Shown here one piece after another: positions 27,640 through 35,749 of a stretch of DNA of 64,000 bases. Source of the DNA: Planctomycetota bacterium (lineage in GTDB: Bacteria > Planctomycetota > UBA1135 > GCA-002686595); NCBI GenBank assembly GCA_014238415.1, contig JABABA010000016.1, forward strand, positions 24,403 through 88,402, in the 5' to 3' direction. Position numbers and translations under genes: made by a program. Numbering within the stretch: the first letter of the stretch is position 1; every line of letters begins with the position of its first letter. The notes beneath the pieces are model-generated. The model had not been told where the DNA came from. It did not search any database and saw only the letters and a list, made by a program, of their open reading frames with translations.

Positions 27640-28788
27640 TTACCTGACCTGACTCATCGGAATCGCGCAGCGTTCCCTGGCCGCAAGGAGCGCAGCCTCG
27701 AGCACACGTTGGGTCTGGTATGCATCCTCAAAGTCCGGAAGTGCCGCCTCTGGCTTCTTGCCCCCAAGAACCTTGCAGATATCCGCAGCCATGTTGACAA
27801 AACCATGCTCGTAGCCGAGCACATGAGCATCGGGCCACCAGTTGGCCACATATGGATGGTGCTCTGCAGCGGTACACATGATGCGCCGCCAACCCCGCGT
27901 CTTGGGATCGTCCTGGGCATCATAGAACCAGAGAAGATTCATGTCTTCAAAGTCGAACTTGATGGACCCCAGAGTTCCGTTGAGTTCAATCGTGTTCTGG
28001 TTCTGATGACCGTGAGCCACACGAGAAGCCTCAAAACTGCCAATCGCTCCGCCCTTGAAGGTGGTCAAGAACAACACCGCATCATCAACGGTGGATCGCC
28101 CCCGTCCCTTGCCATCCAGGCGCTTGCGCTCCTTGACGAAAGTCTTGGCAACCGCGCCATTGACCTCCTTGACCTCATCACCGCTGATGAAGCGGGCCAT
28201 GTCAACAATATGAGCGTTCAGGTCACCATGAGCACCGGAGCCCGCGTGCTTTTCTTGAAACCGCCAGAGCAAGGGCACCTCCGGACCACCCCAGTCCTGC
28301 AAGTAACTCGCGCGCACATGCTGCAGCACACCTATCTTGCCAGCGGAAACCAGCTGCTGGGCCAAGGCCACCGCAGCGCAGCGACGGTAGTTGAACCAGA
28401 CGAAGGTCTTCTGGCGCTTGCGCTTCTTGGCCACAACCCGCATGGCCCGGGCATCCTCAAGGGTGCCTGCCAGGGGCTTCTCGCAGGCCACATGCTTGCC
28501 CGCCTCAAGCATGGCGATGGCCTGTTCCGCGTGCAGGTCGTTAGGCGTGCCAATGTCCACCAAGTCAATGCTCTCGTCCGCCGCAATGTCGCGCCAGTCA
28601 CTGGTAAAGCGTGACCAGCCCCAACGCTTGGCGAAGGTCTTGAGTTCGCGCTGGTCACGTGCGCTGACCAGCTCCAGGTGGGGCTGACGAGGCAGATCAA
28701 AAAAACGCGGGGCCTGGTTCCAGGCATTGGAGTGGGCGCGGCCCATGAATTTCTGGCCGATCAGACCAATGGAAAGGGGAGTGCTCAT
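27640..28788 (-). CDS. Gfo/Idh/MocA-family NAD(P)-dependent oxidoreductase
   Basis: The start at ATG 28788 gives 382 residues, the normal size for the family. The Rossmann fold opens with SIGLIGQKFMGRAHS. The cofactor/substrate motif ACEKPLAG (Glu103-Lys104-Pro105) is intact, and GSGAHGDLNAHIVDMARFISG carries the catalytic Asp/His region. It oxidises or reduces a sugar or polyol hydroxyl, often at C3 in clusters that also hold DUF1080 proteins. It is the first gene of the minus-strand sugar cluster by order of transcription. Confidence 0.92.
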   Translation of the reverse strand: MSTPLSIGLIGQKFMGRAHSNAWNQAPRFFDLPRQPHLELVSARDQRELKTFAKRWGWSRFTSDWRDIAADESIDLVDIGTPNDLHAEQAIAMLEAGKHVACEKPLAGTLEDARAMRVVAKKRKRQKTFVWFNYRRCAAVALAQQLVSAGKIGVLQHVRASYLQDWGGPEVPLLWRFQEKHAGSGAHGDLNAHIVDMARFISGDEVKEVNGAVAKTFVKERKRLDGKGRGRSTVDDAVLFLTTFKGGAIGSFEASRVAHGHQNQNTIELNGTLGSIKFDFEDMNLLWFYDAQDDPKTRGWRRIMCTAAEHHPYVANWWPDAHVLGYEHGFVNMAADICKVLGGKKPEAALPDFEDAYQTQRVLEAALLAARERCAIPMSQVR

Positions 28789-28916
28789 GGGAGTAAGGGC
28801 TTGAAGTGGGGACACAAGTGTGCCGCCCAGGACTCCAAGCCTAGAATAGTCCCAGGGGGCTCTTGCGAGTGACGAGCCCAGTGTCCAGAATGCCCTGCCC
28901 ACAACCCAGCCCCTCC

Positions 28917-29123
28917 ATGCCCACCAACTTCTTCTGCCGCATCCTCGGCCACACCTGGATCCACCGCACAGAGGACCCCAAGGTCGTCTGGAGTGCGCGC
29001 AAGGACATGCTGCAACTACACGCCACCCCGGCAGGCGAAATCCGGTTCTACTTGGAATGCCACCGCTGCAAGGCCATCAAGGAGAACCCTACGCCCCAGG
29101 AGATCAAGAAGATCAACAATTGA
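28917..29123 (+). CDS. Small protein with CxxC motif
   Basis: The start at ATG 28917 gives 68 residues: MPTNFFCRILGHTWI, then a basic middle and LECHRCKAIKENP. The arrangement C-x-x-x-GH-x-W ... C-x-x-C resembles DUF1660-type small zinc-binding proteins. An upstream ATG in the same frame (28863) adds 18 proline-rich residues that look unlike coding sequence. It is likely cytoplasmic. Function unknown; the metal binding is an inference from four spaced Cys/His residues. Confidence 0.6.
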   Translation: MPTNFFCRILGHTWIHRTEDPKVVWSARKDMLQLHATPAGEIRFYLECHRCKAIKENPTPQEIKKINN

Positions 29124-29228
29124 ACCGTGCCCCACGCCAGGTGCCCCAAGAGCGGCCCCATAGGTCTTTTTTCAGCACAACCCTGGGAACTCAGCGCGCC
29201 TGTGGCCGATGATTGAGGAGTCGCTCCC

Positions 29229-29546
29229 ATGGAAATCCTCAAGTACATCCTGCTGATCTGCCTCGCGCCTATCTGGCTGCCCTTCCTCAAGGAGCTCTGG
29301 GGAGAATTCTCCCTCGCCATGCGCAGCGAAGGAGGCATCTTCAAAGCGCCCCCCGGACCGATTGCCAAGAGGAAGCTGGCGGAAGAACTGGCCGGCGAGG
29401 AACTACGCCAGGTGAGCGAGGAATTGCCAGATCGAAACCGGCCCAAAGTGCCCGGTCCCAAAGCCCCCCTACCTAGCGGCGGCCCCCAGACCGGCATCGT
29501 GCGCCGCCCCTTCACCCAGAAGGTCAAGGTCGGATTCAGGCGCTAA
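29229..29546 (+). CDS. Small membrane-anchored basic protein
   Basis: The 105-residue protein starts with a hydrophobic helix (MEILKYILLICLAPIWLPF) and ends with a proline- and arginine-rich tail (PFTQKVKVGFRR). GAGGAG at 29213-29220 sits 8 bases upstream of the ATG. It matches no family I know. Position after the CxxC protein on the same strand, 105 bases away, gives no clear functional hint. Confidence 0.6.
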   Translation: MEILKYILLICLAPIWLPFLKELWGEFSLAMRSEGGIFKAPPGPIAKRKLAEELAGEELRQVSEELPDRNRPKVPGPKAPLPSGGPQTGIVRRPFTQKVKVGFRR

Positions 29547-29738
29547 GGCCCTCTTCATGGGTGCTTGGGTTTTGCGCACTTGAGTCCCCCGCGCCAGAAC
29601 CCCATCATGGTTCCATGGCATGCGGATCTCCACCGAGCCACACACCAAGGCGGCTCCGATCGATGAGTTTGTGGTGGTGACTCAAGGCCAGCCGACCGGT
29701 GGATTCACCGCCTGAGTTCTCCCCCCAGCGAGCACTTC

Positions 29739-30593
29739 ATGTATTCGATTCTCACAGCCCTTGTTCTGCTTTGCTCGGCTCCCAGCGCTGGAACTCAAGA
29801 CTCCGACCCACAGACCCCGGACCCCGACCCCGTAGCGGTTGCTGTGTTGTTGGAGGAACGCTGCGCCCGCTGCCATGAACCGAACTCAGGGGATGAGAAA
29901 GCGATCAAGGACTGGCCCGATGCAACCGACCTGAACGCGACCCTGATGATCGACCTGATGGTCCAGCCCGGCGATCCCGAAGAATCCGATCTGTTCATTA
30001 CCTGTGACGAAGGTGACATGCCACCTGAAGACGAGGTGGAAGAACCCCTCGATGTGGCCGAACTTGCTCTCCTGGCCCGTTGGATCAAAGATGGGGCCAG
30101 CCTCCCCAACCCCGCGACCCTTGAACGTCGGCGCGCAGAATTGAAGGCGGCCAGAGAAGGTGCAGCCCCCCCAGCAGACACCACACTCAAGCGGCACTTC
30201 GGAGCAAAGACCTGGCTGGCCTTCACCGGCCGCCTGCACATGACCCTGCTGCACTTTCCCGTGGCCCTGCTGGTCTTGGCAGGTCTCCTGTCCCTGAGGT
30301 CCAGCCCCCCCGACCGACTACTGAAATCCTGTCTGGGAGCTGCCGCCCCATTTGCCTGCCTGGCCTCGATCAGCGGTTGGATCCTGGCCTCTGAACTTAC
30401 GGGTGACATGGATCTTCACCGTTGGCTGGGGGTAGCCTGCGCTGCACTCTCAGTGGGAGCGCTTCTTGCGACACTGAAAGCCTGGCGCGTGTGGCGGCCC
30501 CTGGTCCTGCTCACGTGTGTCATTCTGATCGCCGCTGCACACGGTGGCGGGGATCTGGTACACGGGGAAGACTGGCTACGACTTCCCACCTAG
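29739..30593 (+). CDS. c-type cytochrome domain fused to DUF2231-like membrane domain
   Basis: The 284-residue protein has a signal peptide (MYSILTALVLLCSAPSAGT), then a heme-attachment motif CARCH (Cys42, Cys45, His46) in the style of planctomycete PSCyt1 domains, with MPPEDEVEEPLDVAELALL ARWIKDGA completing the fold and a likely distal Met. From about 160 on come GRLHMTLLHFPVALLVLAGL and three more helices, a DUF2231-type membrane unit often found with cytochromes. The protein would bring a heme to the outer face of the inner membrane. Redox partner unknown. Confidence 0.82.
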   Translation: MYSILTALVLLCSAPSAGTQDSDPQTPDPDPVAVAVLLEERCARCHEPNSGDEKAIKDWPDATDLNATLMIDLMVQPGDPEESDLFITCDEGDMPPEDEVEEPLDVAELALLARWIKDGASLPNPATLERRRAELKAAREGAAPPADTTLKRHFGAKTWLAFTGRLHMTLLHFPVALLVLAGLLSLRSSPPDRLLKSCLGAAAPFACLASISGWILASELTGDMDLHRWLGVACAALSVGALLATLKAWRVWRPLVLLTCVILIAAAHGGGDLVHGEDWLRLPT

Positions 30594-30725
30594 CGAGCAG
30601 GGGTTTCACTGCGAGACAGATCTTCCCATCAACGGGTTCACACGAAGCGACACTTCAGCCATCAACCTGATGCGCCGAAAACAGGCGGCGCAGCTCCCCT
30701 AGTCCGCGATCCAGAGGCTCGCTTT

Positions 30726-31583
30726 ATGGTTGATCTTCTTCAGTCCATCGTGACCAACATACGCTCCCTGGCACCATTTCCCCAGGTAGCTACAACTGTA
30801 CTCGACATAACTGCACGTCCCGATGTCACGTCGCAACAACTGATCGAGGTCATTCAAACCGACCCTGGTCTAACTGGCAAAGTACTCAAGCTGTGCAACT
30901 CGGCGTACTACGGGTTCCAGCGCGAGATTGCTTCGCTGGAGGAAGCAGGGACCATGCTTGGAGCACGGACGCTCACCAGTCTTGTGTTGCCCTCTTGCGC
31001 GTCGAACTACTTCCAAGAAACCCGCCCTGCCAGCGACCGGCAGAATGGCTCTGCCTGGCAAGATGCTGTGACCACTGCGATCGCCTCCCGTCTGGTGGCC
31101 AGTACCACCGGGCGAGTAGATCCAGAAAGAGCCTACACCGCGGGACTGCTTCTGAATGTTGGCGAGTTGATTCTCGACCGTCACTACAGGAGAGGCCTCG
31201 ATCAAGTGGAACATCAGGTCCAACAAGGCAGCCCACGGATCCTGGCCGAGAAGGCCATCCTTGGTGTTTCACATGCGGAAATCGGGGCCAGGCTGGCCAC
31301 ACGCTGGATGCTGCCCCAGGTGCTGATCGACACGATTCGCTGCCACCATGCCCCGGAGAGGGCGACCCAGGACCCTTCGCTCACTACTGCGGTGCATCTG
31401 GCCGAGGCCCTTGCACTGCACACCCAGGCAAGTGAGCTCGATCAGGAGGACAGAATCAACTCGCCCTTCCCAGTGAGCGAATTTGCCTGGCAACACGCAG
31501 ACATGCTTCCCCAAGACCTGCTTAAGTTGCGCTCCCGATTGACCACAGAGTTGACCCTGATAGAAGACCAGCTGGCGGCCTAA
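30726..31583 (+). CDS. HDOD-domain protein
   Basis: The 285-residue soluble protein matches the HDOD family, degenerate HD-domain proteins that act in signalling: LAPFPQVATTVLDITARPDV, QTDPGLTGKVLKLCNSAYYG, TMLGARTLTSLVLPSC, RAYTAGLLLNVGELILDRHY and EIGARLATRWMLPQVLIDTI. The metal-binding HD pair is not evident at the usual site, as expected for HDOD. No partner GGDEF/EAL domain is fused. It ends 33 bases before the convergent exonuclease gene. Confidence 0.9.
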   Translation: MVDLLQSIVTNIRSLAPFPQVATTVLDITARPDVTSQQLIEVIQTDPGLTGKVLKLCNSAYYGFQREIASLEEAGTMLGARTLTSLVLPSCASNYFQETRPASDRQNGSAWQDAVTTAIASRLVASTTGRVDPERAYTAGLLLNVGELILDRHYRRGLDQVEHQVQQGSPRILAEKAILGVSHAEIGARLATRWMLPQVLIDTIRCHHAPERATQDPSLTTAVHLAEALALHTQASELDQEDRINSPFPVSEFAWQHADMLPQDLLKLRSRLTTELTLIEDQLAA

Positions 31584-31616
31584 GAGCCTCGCGGCAGCCA
31601 ACTGAAACCAGAGGCC

Positions 31617-33068
31617 CTAGAAACGAACTCGCTTGAGTGCCTTGGTCAGCCGCAACTGCACTTCCCGGTGGCGGGCCAGCCCTGGCCACAGATCAAGCCA
31701 GTCTGCGGCCCAACCGTGGGCCTCTACTGCCAGGGCGAGCTCCCCCCGTTGCACTGCGGAAAGGCCGAGAATCTGAGCACTCTCGAGGCCCACACGTTGG
31801 ATGTCCTCTTGCGTCCTCCCCTCCCAGGCCCTCTCGTGAATGGTATGCAGAAGGTTCTGCCCCGCTTCTACTGCACCCGTACGCAGCAGGCACTCGCCCC
31901 GCGTGAGATCAAAGGCAAGAACCTGCGCCAGGGGCTGCCCGGGAAAGTCGGTTGCAGTCAACAGCCCCAAGGCCCTCTCGTACTGCCTGTTCTTGATTGA
32001 ACTCTGCATCAGAGCCAGGTTGCGCAACAAGTCCGACCCCGCCAGTTCACGCCCATCCACCCTGCTCCCCGTCAGGGCCCGCCCCAGGTATCCGAAAAGC
32101 GTCACCAAAGACAGCACGTCAAGGAAGTTGTGCTGGAAGACCCCTTCCAAACGATGGGGTCTCTGTGCGAGGAAGTCGAACCAGGCCTCGGGAGCTGCTG
32201 ATCCGGGCAGGTCGTCCACCCTCTTATGGCCGCACAGACGATTCTCCAGAGTCTGCAACTTGTGATCCCCATAGGGCCCTGGCCCCTGGCCACCCAATAG
32301 GCGCTTGAGGGGATAGTAGAGGTCCAGGTGAGGGCGCCCCTCGAAAGGCGAGTCCAAACCGTTCAGGCGAAGACGATCCAACAGACGGTGCTGGTCGTAG
32401 GACTTGCCGAAAAAACTCACCACAGTCCTGGCCTCAGCGATTCGTCTCGCGACTTCTTGCATGAATGGCTTTTCCGCTTCTGGTCCCTGCAAGAACCCCT
32501 GCCACATCTCAAACGAACCGTTGGGCAGGAAACGGCCCAGACCAACCATGTAAACCCACGTCCCGCTGCCCCCGGAGAGGCCTGTTGTTTCCGTATCAAG
32601 AAAAATTGCGTCCCCCGCGCGGACGCTGGCCAGGGACGCATCCTGGGCCAGAAGCTCAACGGCTCTGGCATCCGCCTGATGTGCTTCGGCAAGCGTCCAG
32701 CACCCGTGGGCCTGCTTTGAATCCAAGGTCTGGATGCGGGCGTGACAGATTCCATCGCGCACCTCCACGGCTTCCAGGCCCCGGGGTGCACCCAAACCCG
32801 TTGGGCAGGCGGGAGCGTCCTTGATCTCGCTGTACACCGCGCCCCTGTCCTTCAGACGCTGACGCAATCGACCCAGTGCAGACGAGCAATCGAGTCCTTG
32901 ATCAGGAGAGTTCCCCCCGCTGACCTTCTTCAGGGAGATGTTCTTCTGGCCCCTGGATGCAGGGCTTTTTTTCGGGGCCGTCACCTCTTCACGCCGCAGG
33001 CGCTGCAAGCGCGCGGTCAGTTTGCTCTGGCGGGGACCCACTCCAGAATCACTCCTGCAACTGGGCAC
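31617..33068 (-). CDS. mrfB: DEDD-type 3'-5' exonuclease, MrfB/YprB family
   Basis: An RNase H-fold nuclease. From the ATG at 33068 it has 483 residues. The exonuclease domain begins IFLDTETTGLSGGSGTWVY (Asp158, Glu160), continues with VVSFFGKSYDQHRLLDR (Asp225) and PHLDLYYPLKRL (Asp249), and ends with FQHNFLDVLSLVTLFGYL (Asp317). About 160 C-terminal residues are helical and TPR-like. In Bacillus subtilis this protein works with the helicase MrfA in repair of mitomycin damage. Here the same two genes overlap by 20 bases. A GTG at 33041, with AGGAG upstream, is an alternative start that would shrink the overlap. Confidence 0.87.
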   Translation of the reverse strand: MPSCRSDSGVGPRQSKLTARLQRLRREEVTAPKKSPASRGQKNISLKKVSGGNSPDQGLDCSSALGRLRQRLKDRGAVYSEIKDAPACPTGLGAPRGLEAVEVRDGICHARIQTLDSKQAHGCWTLAEAHQADARAVELLAQDASLASVRAGDAIFLDTETTGLSGGSGTWVYMVGLGRFLPNGSFEMWQGFLQGPEAEKPFMQEVARRIAEARTVVSFFGKSYDQHRLLDRLRLNGLDSPFEGRPHLDLYYPLKRLLGGQGPGPYGDHKLQTLENRLCGHKRVDDLPGSAAPEAWFDFLAQRPHRLEGVFQHNFLDVLSLVTLFGYLGRALTGSRVDGRELAGSDLLRNLALMQSSIKNRQYERALGLLTATDFPGQPLAQVLAFDLTRGECLLRTGAVEAGQNLLHTIHERAWEGRTQEDIQRVGLESAQILGLSAVQRGELALAVEAHGWAADWLDLWPGLARHREVQLRLTKALKRVRF

Positions 33069-35634
33069 CGCGGGTCATGTGCCCTTCAGGGCCAAAGTCT
33101 TCGGCGCTGCAAGGGGATTCCATAGGATCATCCAGTTCCGATGGTTCCAAGGCGGCAAGATCCGGGCCCTTGGAGAGGTGCCTGAGCAAGCGCAGGACCC
33201 CAGCCTTGCCTTCGGCACCCACCTCTTCCACAGGCCCCACGCAGGCAGGACAGCCGCGCTCGCAGGCGCAGCGCTGCACCACGTCAAGACAAGCCTCCAG
33301 CAGTTCCCGCTGAGCAGCCAAGAGCAAATCGCTCAAGCCCACACCACCCTGCACCCGGTCATACAACACAAGCGTGGGCCGCCCGAAGTGGGGCGAGCGC
33401 ACCTGGGCGCAAAGCCCGAGATCACTGGGCTGGCAACGCACAAAGAGCGGCGCAGTACTGCGCATCAACTCCCCCAAAGCGTGCCAGGCGGTGCCACCAT
33501 CCGAACAGCTGGCCCCCAATTCCGCCGCGGTTTCCTCCGAAAGGGTCAAGAGAAAGGCCTCAGTGTCGATTTCCTCCGGTGGCAGGTGGATCTCCCCGGC
33601 CCCCACATTCTCTTTGGTGTAGAACCGAATCTTCTTGTAGAGGGTCGCAACAGTGGTCACATGCACCTCTCCACGCCAGACGCTGATGTCCTCACCGGTT
33701 TGCTCGGCGGGCATGACCCCCTCCGGAAGAGTCACGGGGTGCGCCACGGCAAAATCCGCTCGATCCCGCCGCAGACATTCCTCCAGACGCAAGATGCGCA
33801 CATCTGTGTCGCTTTGGGCATCGGTGTAGTAATCCGATTCCACCTGTTTCGCGTAGGCCCGGCGGTTTTGGTGATCAAAATGTTCAATGCGCCATGTCAC
33901 ACCTTGGACCTGGTAGATCGCGCCCTCATGACAGGTCACCAAAGACGACTCGCGGTCGGTTTCTCCCAGTGCCCGTTCCGTGCCCTGCTCCAGGATCAAC
34001 ACATTGTCCAGATCCCCCCCTGCCAGGGAAACATCCTGGGCAGGATAGGCGTCCGCCATCCAATAGAAGGTTCGCTCGCGCTCCATCAAGAAACCCGAAT
34101 ACTCGGCCAGATAAGTCAGAACCTCCGCCGCACCACTCACTTGCCCAAAGGAAGGGTCTCCGCTCAGGCTGCCGTCCTCTGCTCTTTGAAAGGGCAACTC
34201 GAAGGCCGCACACTTGAGCTGCTCCGAAAGCAGCACCAGATTGTCAGGGTCCAGGCCCAGACGTTCCCGAGGAGCTGCAAAGAGATATTCTGGATGGGCA
34301 GCCAGGTATTGGTCTGTGGGTTCCGAACGCGCCAGTTGCAAAACCAGGCTCGGGCCTCCGCGCCGACCCACCCGACCAGCGCGCTGCCAAAATGAAGCCT
34401 GACTACCGGGATAACCCACCAGCACCGCCACATCCAAGGCACCGATGTCGATCCCCAGTTCCAGGGCGTTGGTGGAGATCACCACCTTGATCGAGCCGTC
34501 CTTCAGCCCGGACTCGATCTCCCTGCGCATGTTGGGCAGATAGCCCCCACGATAGCCCTTGACCTCACTGGGCTTGAGACCCAGCTCACTTGCACCCTCC
34601 TTGAGATAACGGGTCAGCACCTCCACGGCAGTCCGGCGACCGCAGAAGAAAATCGTCTGGTGATGGGAGCCACATACCGCAGACGCCACCTTGCGCGCCT
34701 CTTCCAATGCGCTGGCCCGCAGCCCCGCCACAGGATTCAAGAGCGGTGGGTTGTAGACCGCAAAGTAACGCTTGCCAGCGGGAGAGGCGTCCTTGTCCAC
34801 CACGGTCACCGGGCGTCCAAACAGACGCTGTGCGTGAGCCGCCGGCTCACGCACGGTGGCGGAGCTGGCCAGAAACCTGGGGTGCGCCCCATAATGGGCA
34901 GCAATGCGCACAAGTCGCCGCAGCACATTGGCCACACTGGACCCAAAGACGCCTGAGAGCGAGTGCACCTCGTCCACGATGATGAACTCAAGGCCTTTGA
35001 ACAATTCCGCCCAGCGGGCGTGGTTGGGAAGGATCCCCTGGTGCAGCATCCAAGGATTGGTCAAGACCATGTGCCCCCTGTCGCGCAGGGTGCGGCGGAC
35101 ACTGGTGGGCGTGTCCCCGTCGTAGGTGAAGGCGTGAAATGCATGCTCACCCTCGTGACGACCGAGCCCCTCGATCATGGCGGTCAGTCCCACGGTCTGA
35201 TCCTGGGAGAGAGCCTTGGTTGGGTACAAGAAAAGCGCACGGGCCTGCCCATCGGTCTCCAACAAACGCTGCAGCACCGGGACCGTGTAGCAAATTGTCT
35301 TGCCACTGGCGGTGGGCGTGGCCACAAGCACATCCTCTCCATTGAGGGCCGCTTCAATGGCTTGGGCCTGATGGGTACGCAGTGTGCGCACTCCCTGCTC
35401 ATGCAGAACCTGAACCAACTCCGGCGCCATGTTGGCAGGAAATCCACGCCGACTGCCCTCGCGCTCGGGGGTCTCGTGCCAGTGCACAATGCGCTCGCGC
35501 CAACGGGCTTCGGCCTTGAGAGAAGAGACAATACGCTCGACTGGATTCTGCCCGGTTCCCCTGCCACCAGCGGCGGCTCTGGCTGCATCCACTGGCTGGA
35601 TTTTCGGGCCCTCGGGGCCATTGCCTGCAATCAT
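33049..35634 (-). CDS. mrfA: DEAH-box helicase with C-terminal Cys cluster, MrfA/YprA family
   Basis: ATP-dependent DNA helicase. In the 861-residue protein the Q-region THQAQAIEAAL, Walker A ATPTASGKT (105-113), DEVH box (221-224), LASSATVRE and the second RecA domain (FFCGRRTAVEVLTRYL, STNALELGIDIG, QRAGRVGRRG) are all present. The C-terminal DUF1998/MZB region has a CACERGCPACVG cluster of four cysteines near 785-795, as in MrfA. With the overlapping exonuclease gene this reproduces the mrfAB pair that repairs mitomycin C damage in Bacillus. Regulation is not visible. Confidence 0.92.
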   Translation of the reverse strand: MIAGNGPEGPKIQPVDAARAAAGGRGTGQNPVERIVSSLKAEARWRERIVHWHETPEREGSRRGFPANMAPELVQVLHEQGVRTLRTHQAQAIEAALNGEDVLVATPTASGKTICYTVPVLQRLLETDGQARALFLYPTKALSQDQTVGLTAMIEGLGRHEGEHAFHAFTYDGDTPTSVRRTLRDRGHMVLTNPWMLHQGILPNHARWAELFKGLEFIIVDEVHSLSGVFGSSVANVLRRLVRIAAHYGAHPRFLASSATVREPAAHAQRLFGRPVTVVDKDASPAGKRYFAVYNPPLLNPVAGLRASALEEARKVASAVCGSHHQTIFFCGRRTAVEVLTRYLKEGASELGLKPSEVKGYRGGYLPNMRREIESGLKDGSIKVVISTNALELGIDIGALDVAVLVGYPGSQASFWQRAGRVGRRGGPSLVLQLARSEPTDQYLAAHPEYLFAAPRERLGLDPDNLVLLSEQLKCAAFELPFQRAEDGSLSGDPSFGQVSGAAEVLTYLAEYSGFLMERERTFYWMADAYPAQDVSLAGGDLDNVLILEQGTERALGETDRESSLVTCHEGAIYQVQGVTWRIEHFDHQNRRAYAKQVESDYYTDAQSDTDVRILRLEECLRRDRADFAVAHPVTLPEGVMPAEQTGEDISVWRGEVHVTTVATLYKKIRFYTKENVGAGEIHLPPEEIDTEAFLLTLSEETAAELGASCSDGGTAWHALGELMRSTAPLFVRCQPSDLGLCAQVRSPHFGRPTLVLYDRVQGGVGLSDLLLAAQRELLEACLDVVQRCACERGCPACVGPVEEVGAEGKAGVLRLLRHLSKGPDLAALEPSELDDPMESPCSAEDFGPEGHMTRGAQLQE

Positions 35635-35749
35635 CGATTCACTCCCGCGGTTGCCCCTCCAGGCAACCCAGCGGCCACGCCGTTCGGTTCCTGTTAGGGT
35701 TCCCCAAGACTACTGGGCTGAAGCCAGGGAATGCAAGACCAGAGAAGCC

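Noticed and set aside
29620..29715. 31-codon open frame before the cytochrome gene
   Set aside because: It has no ribosome site, no recognisable composition and no similarity; short frames of this size are expected by chance.
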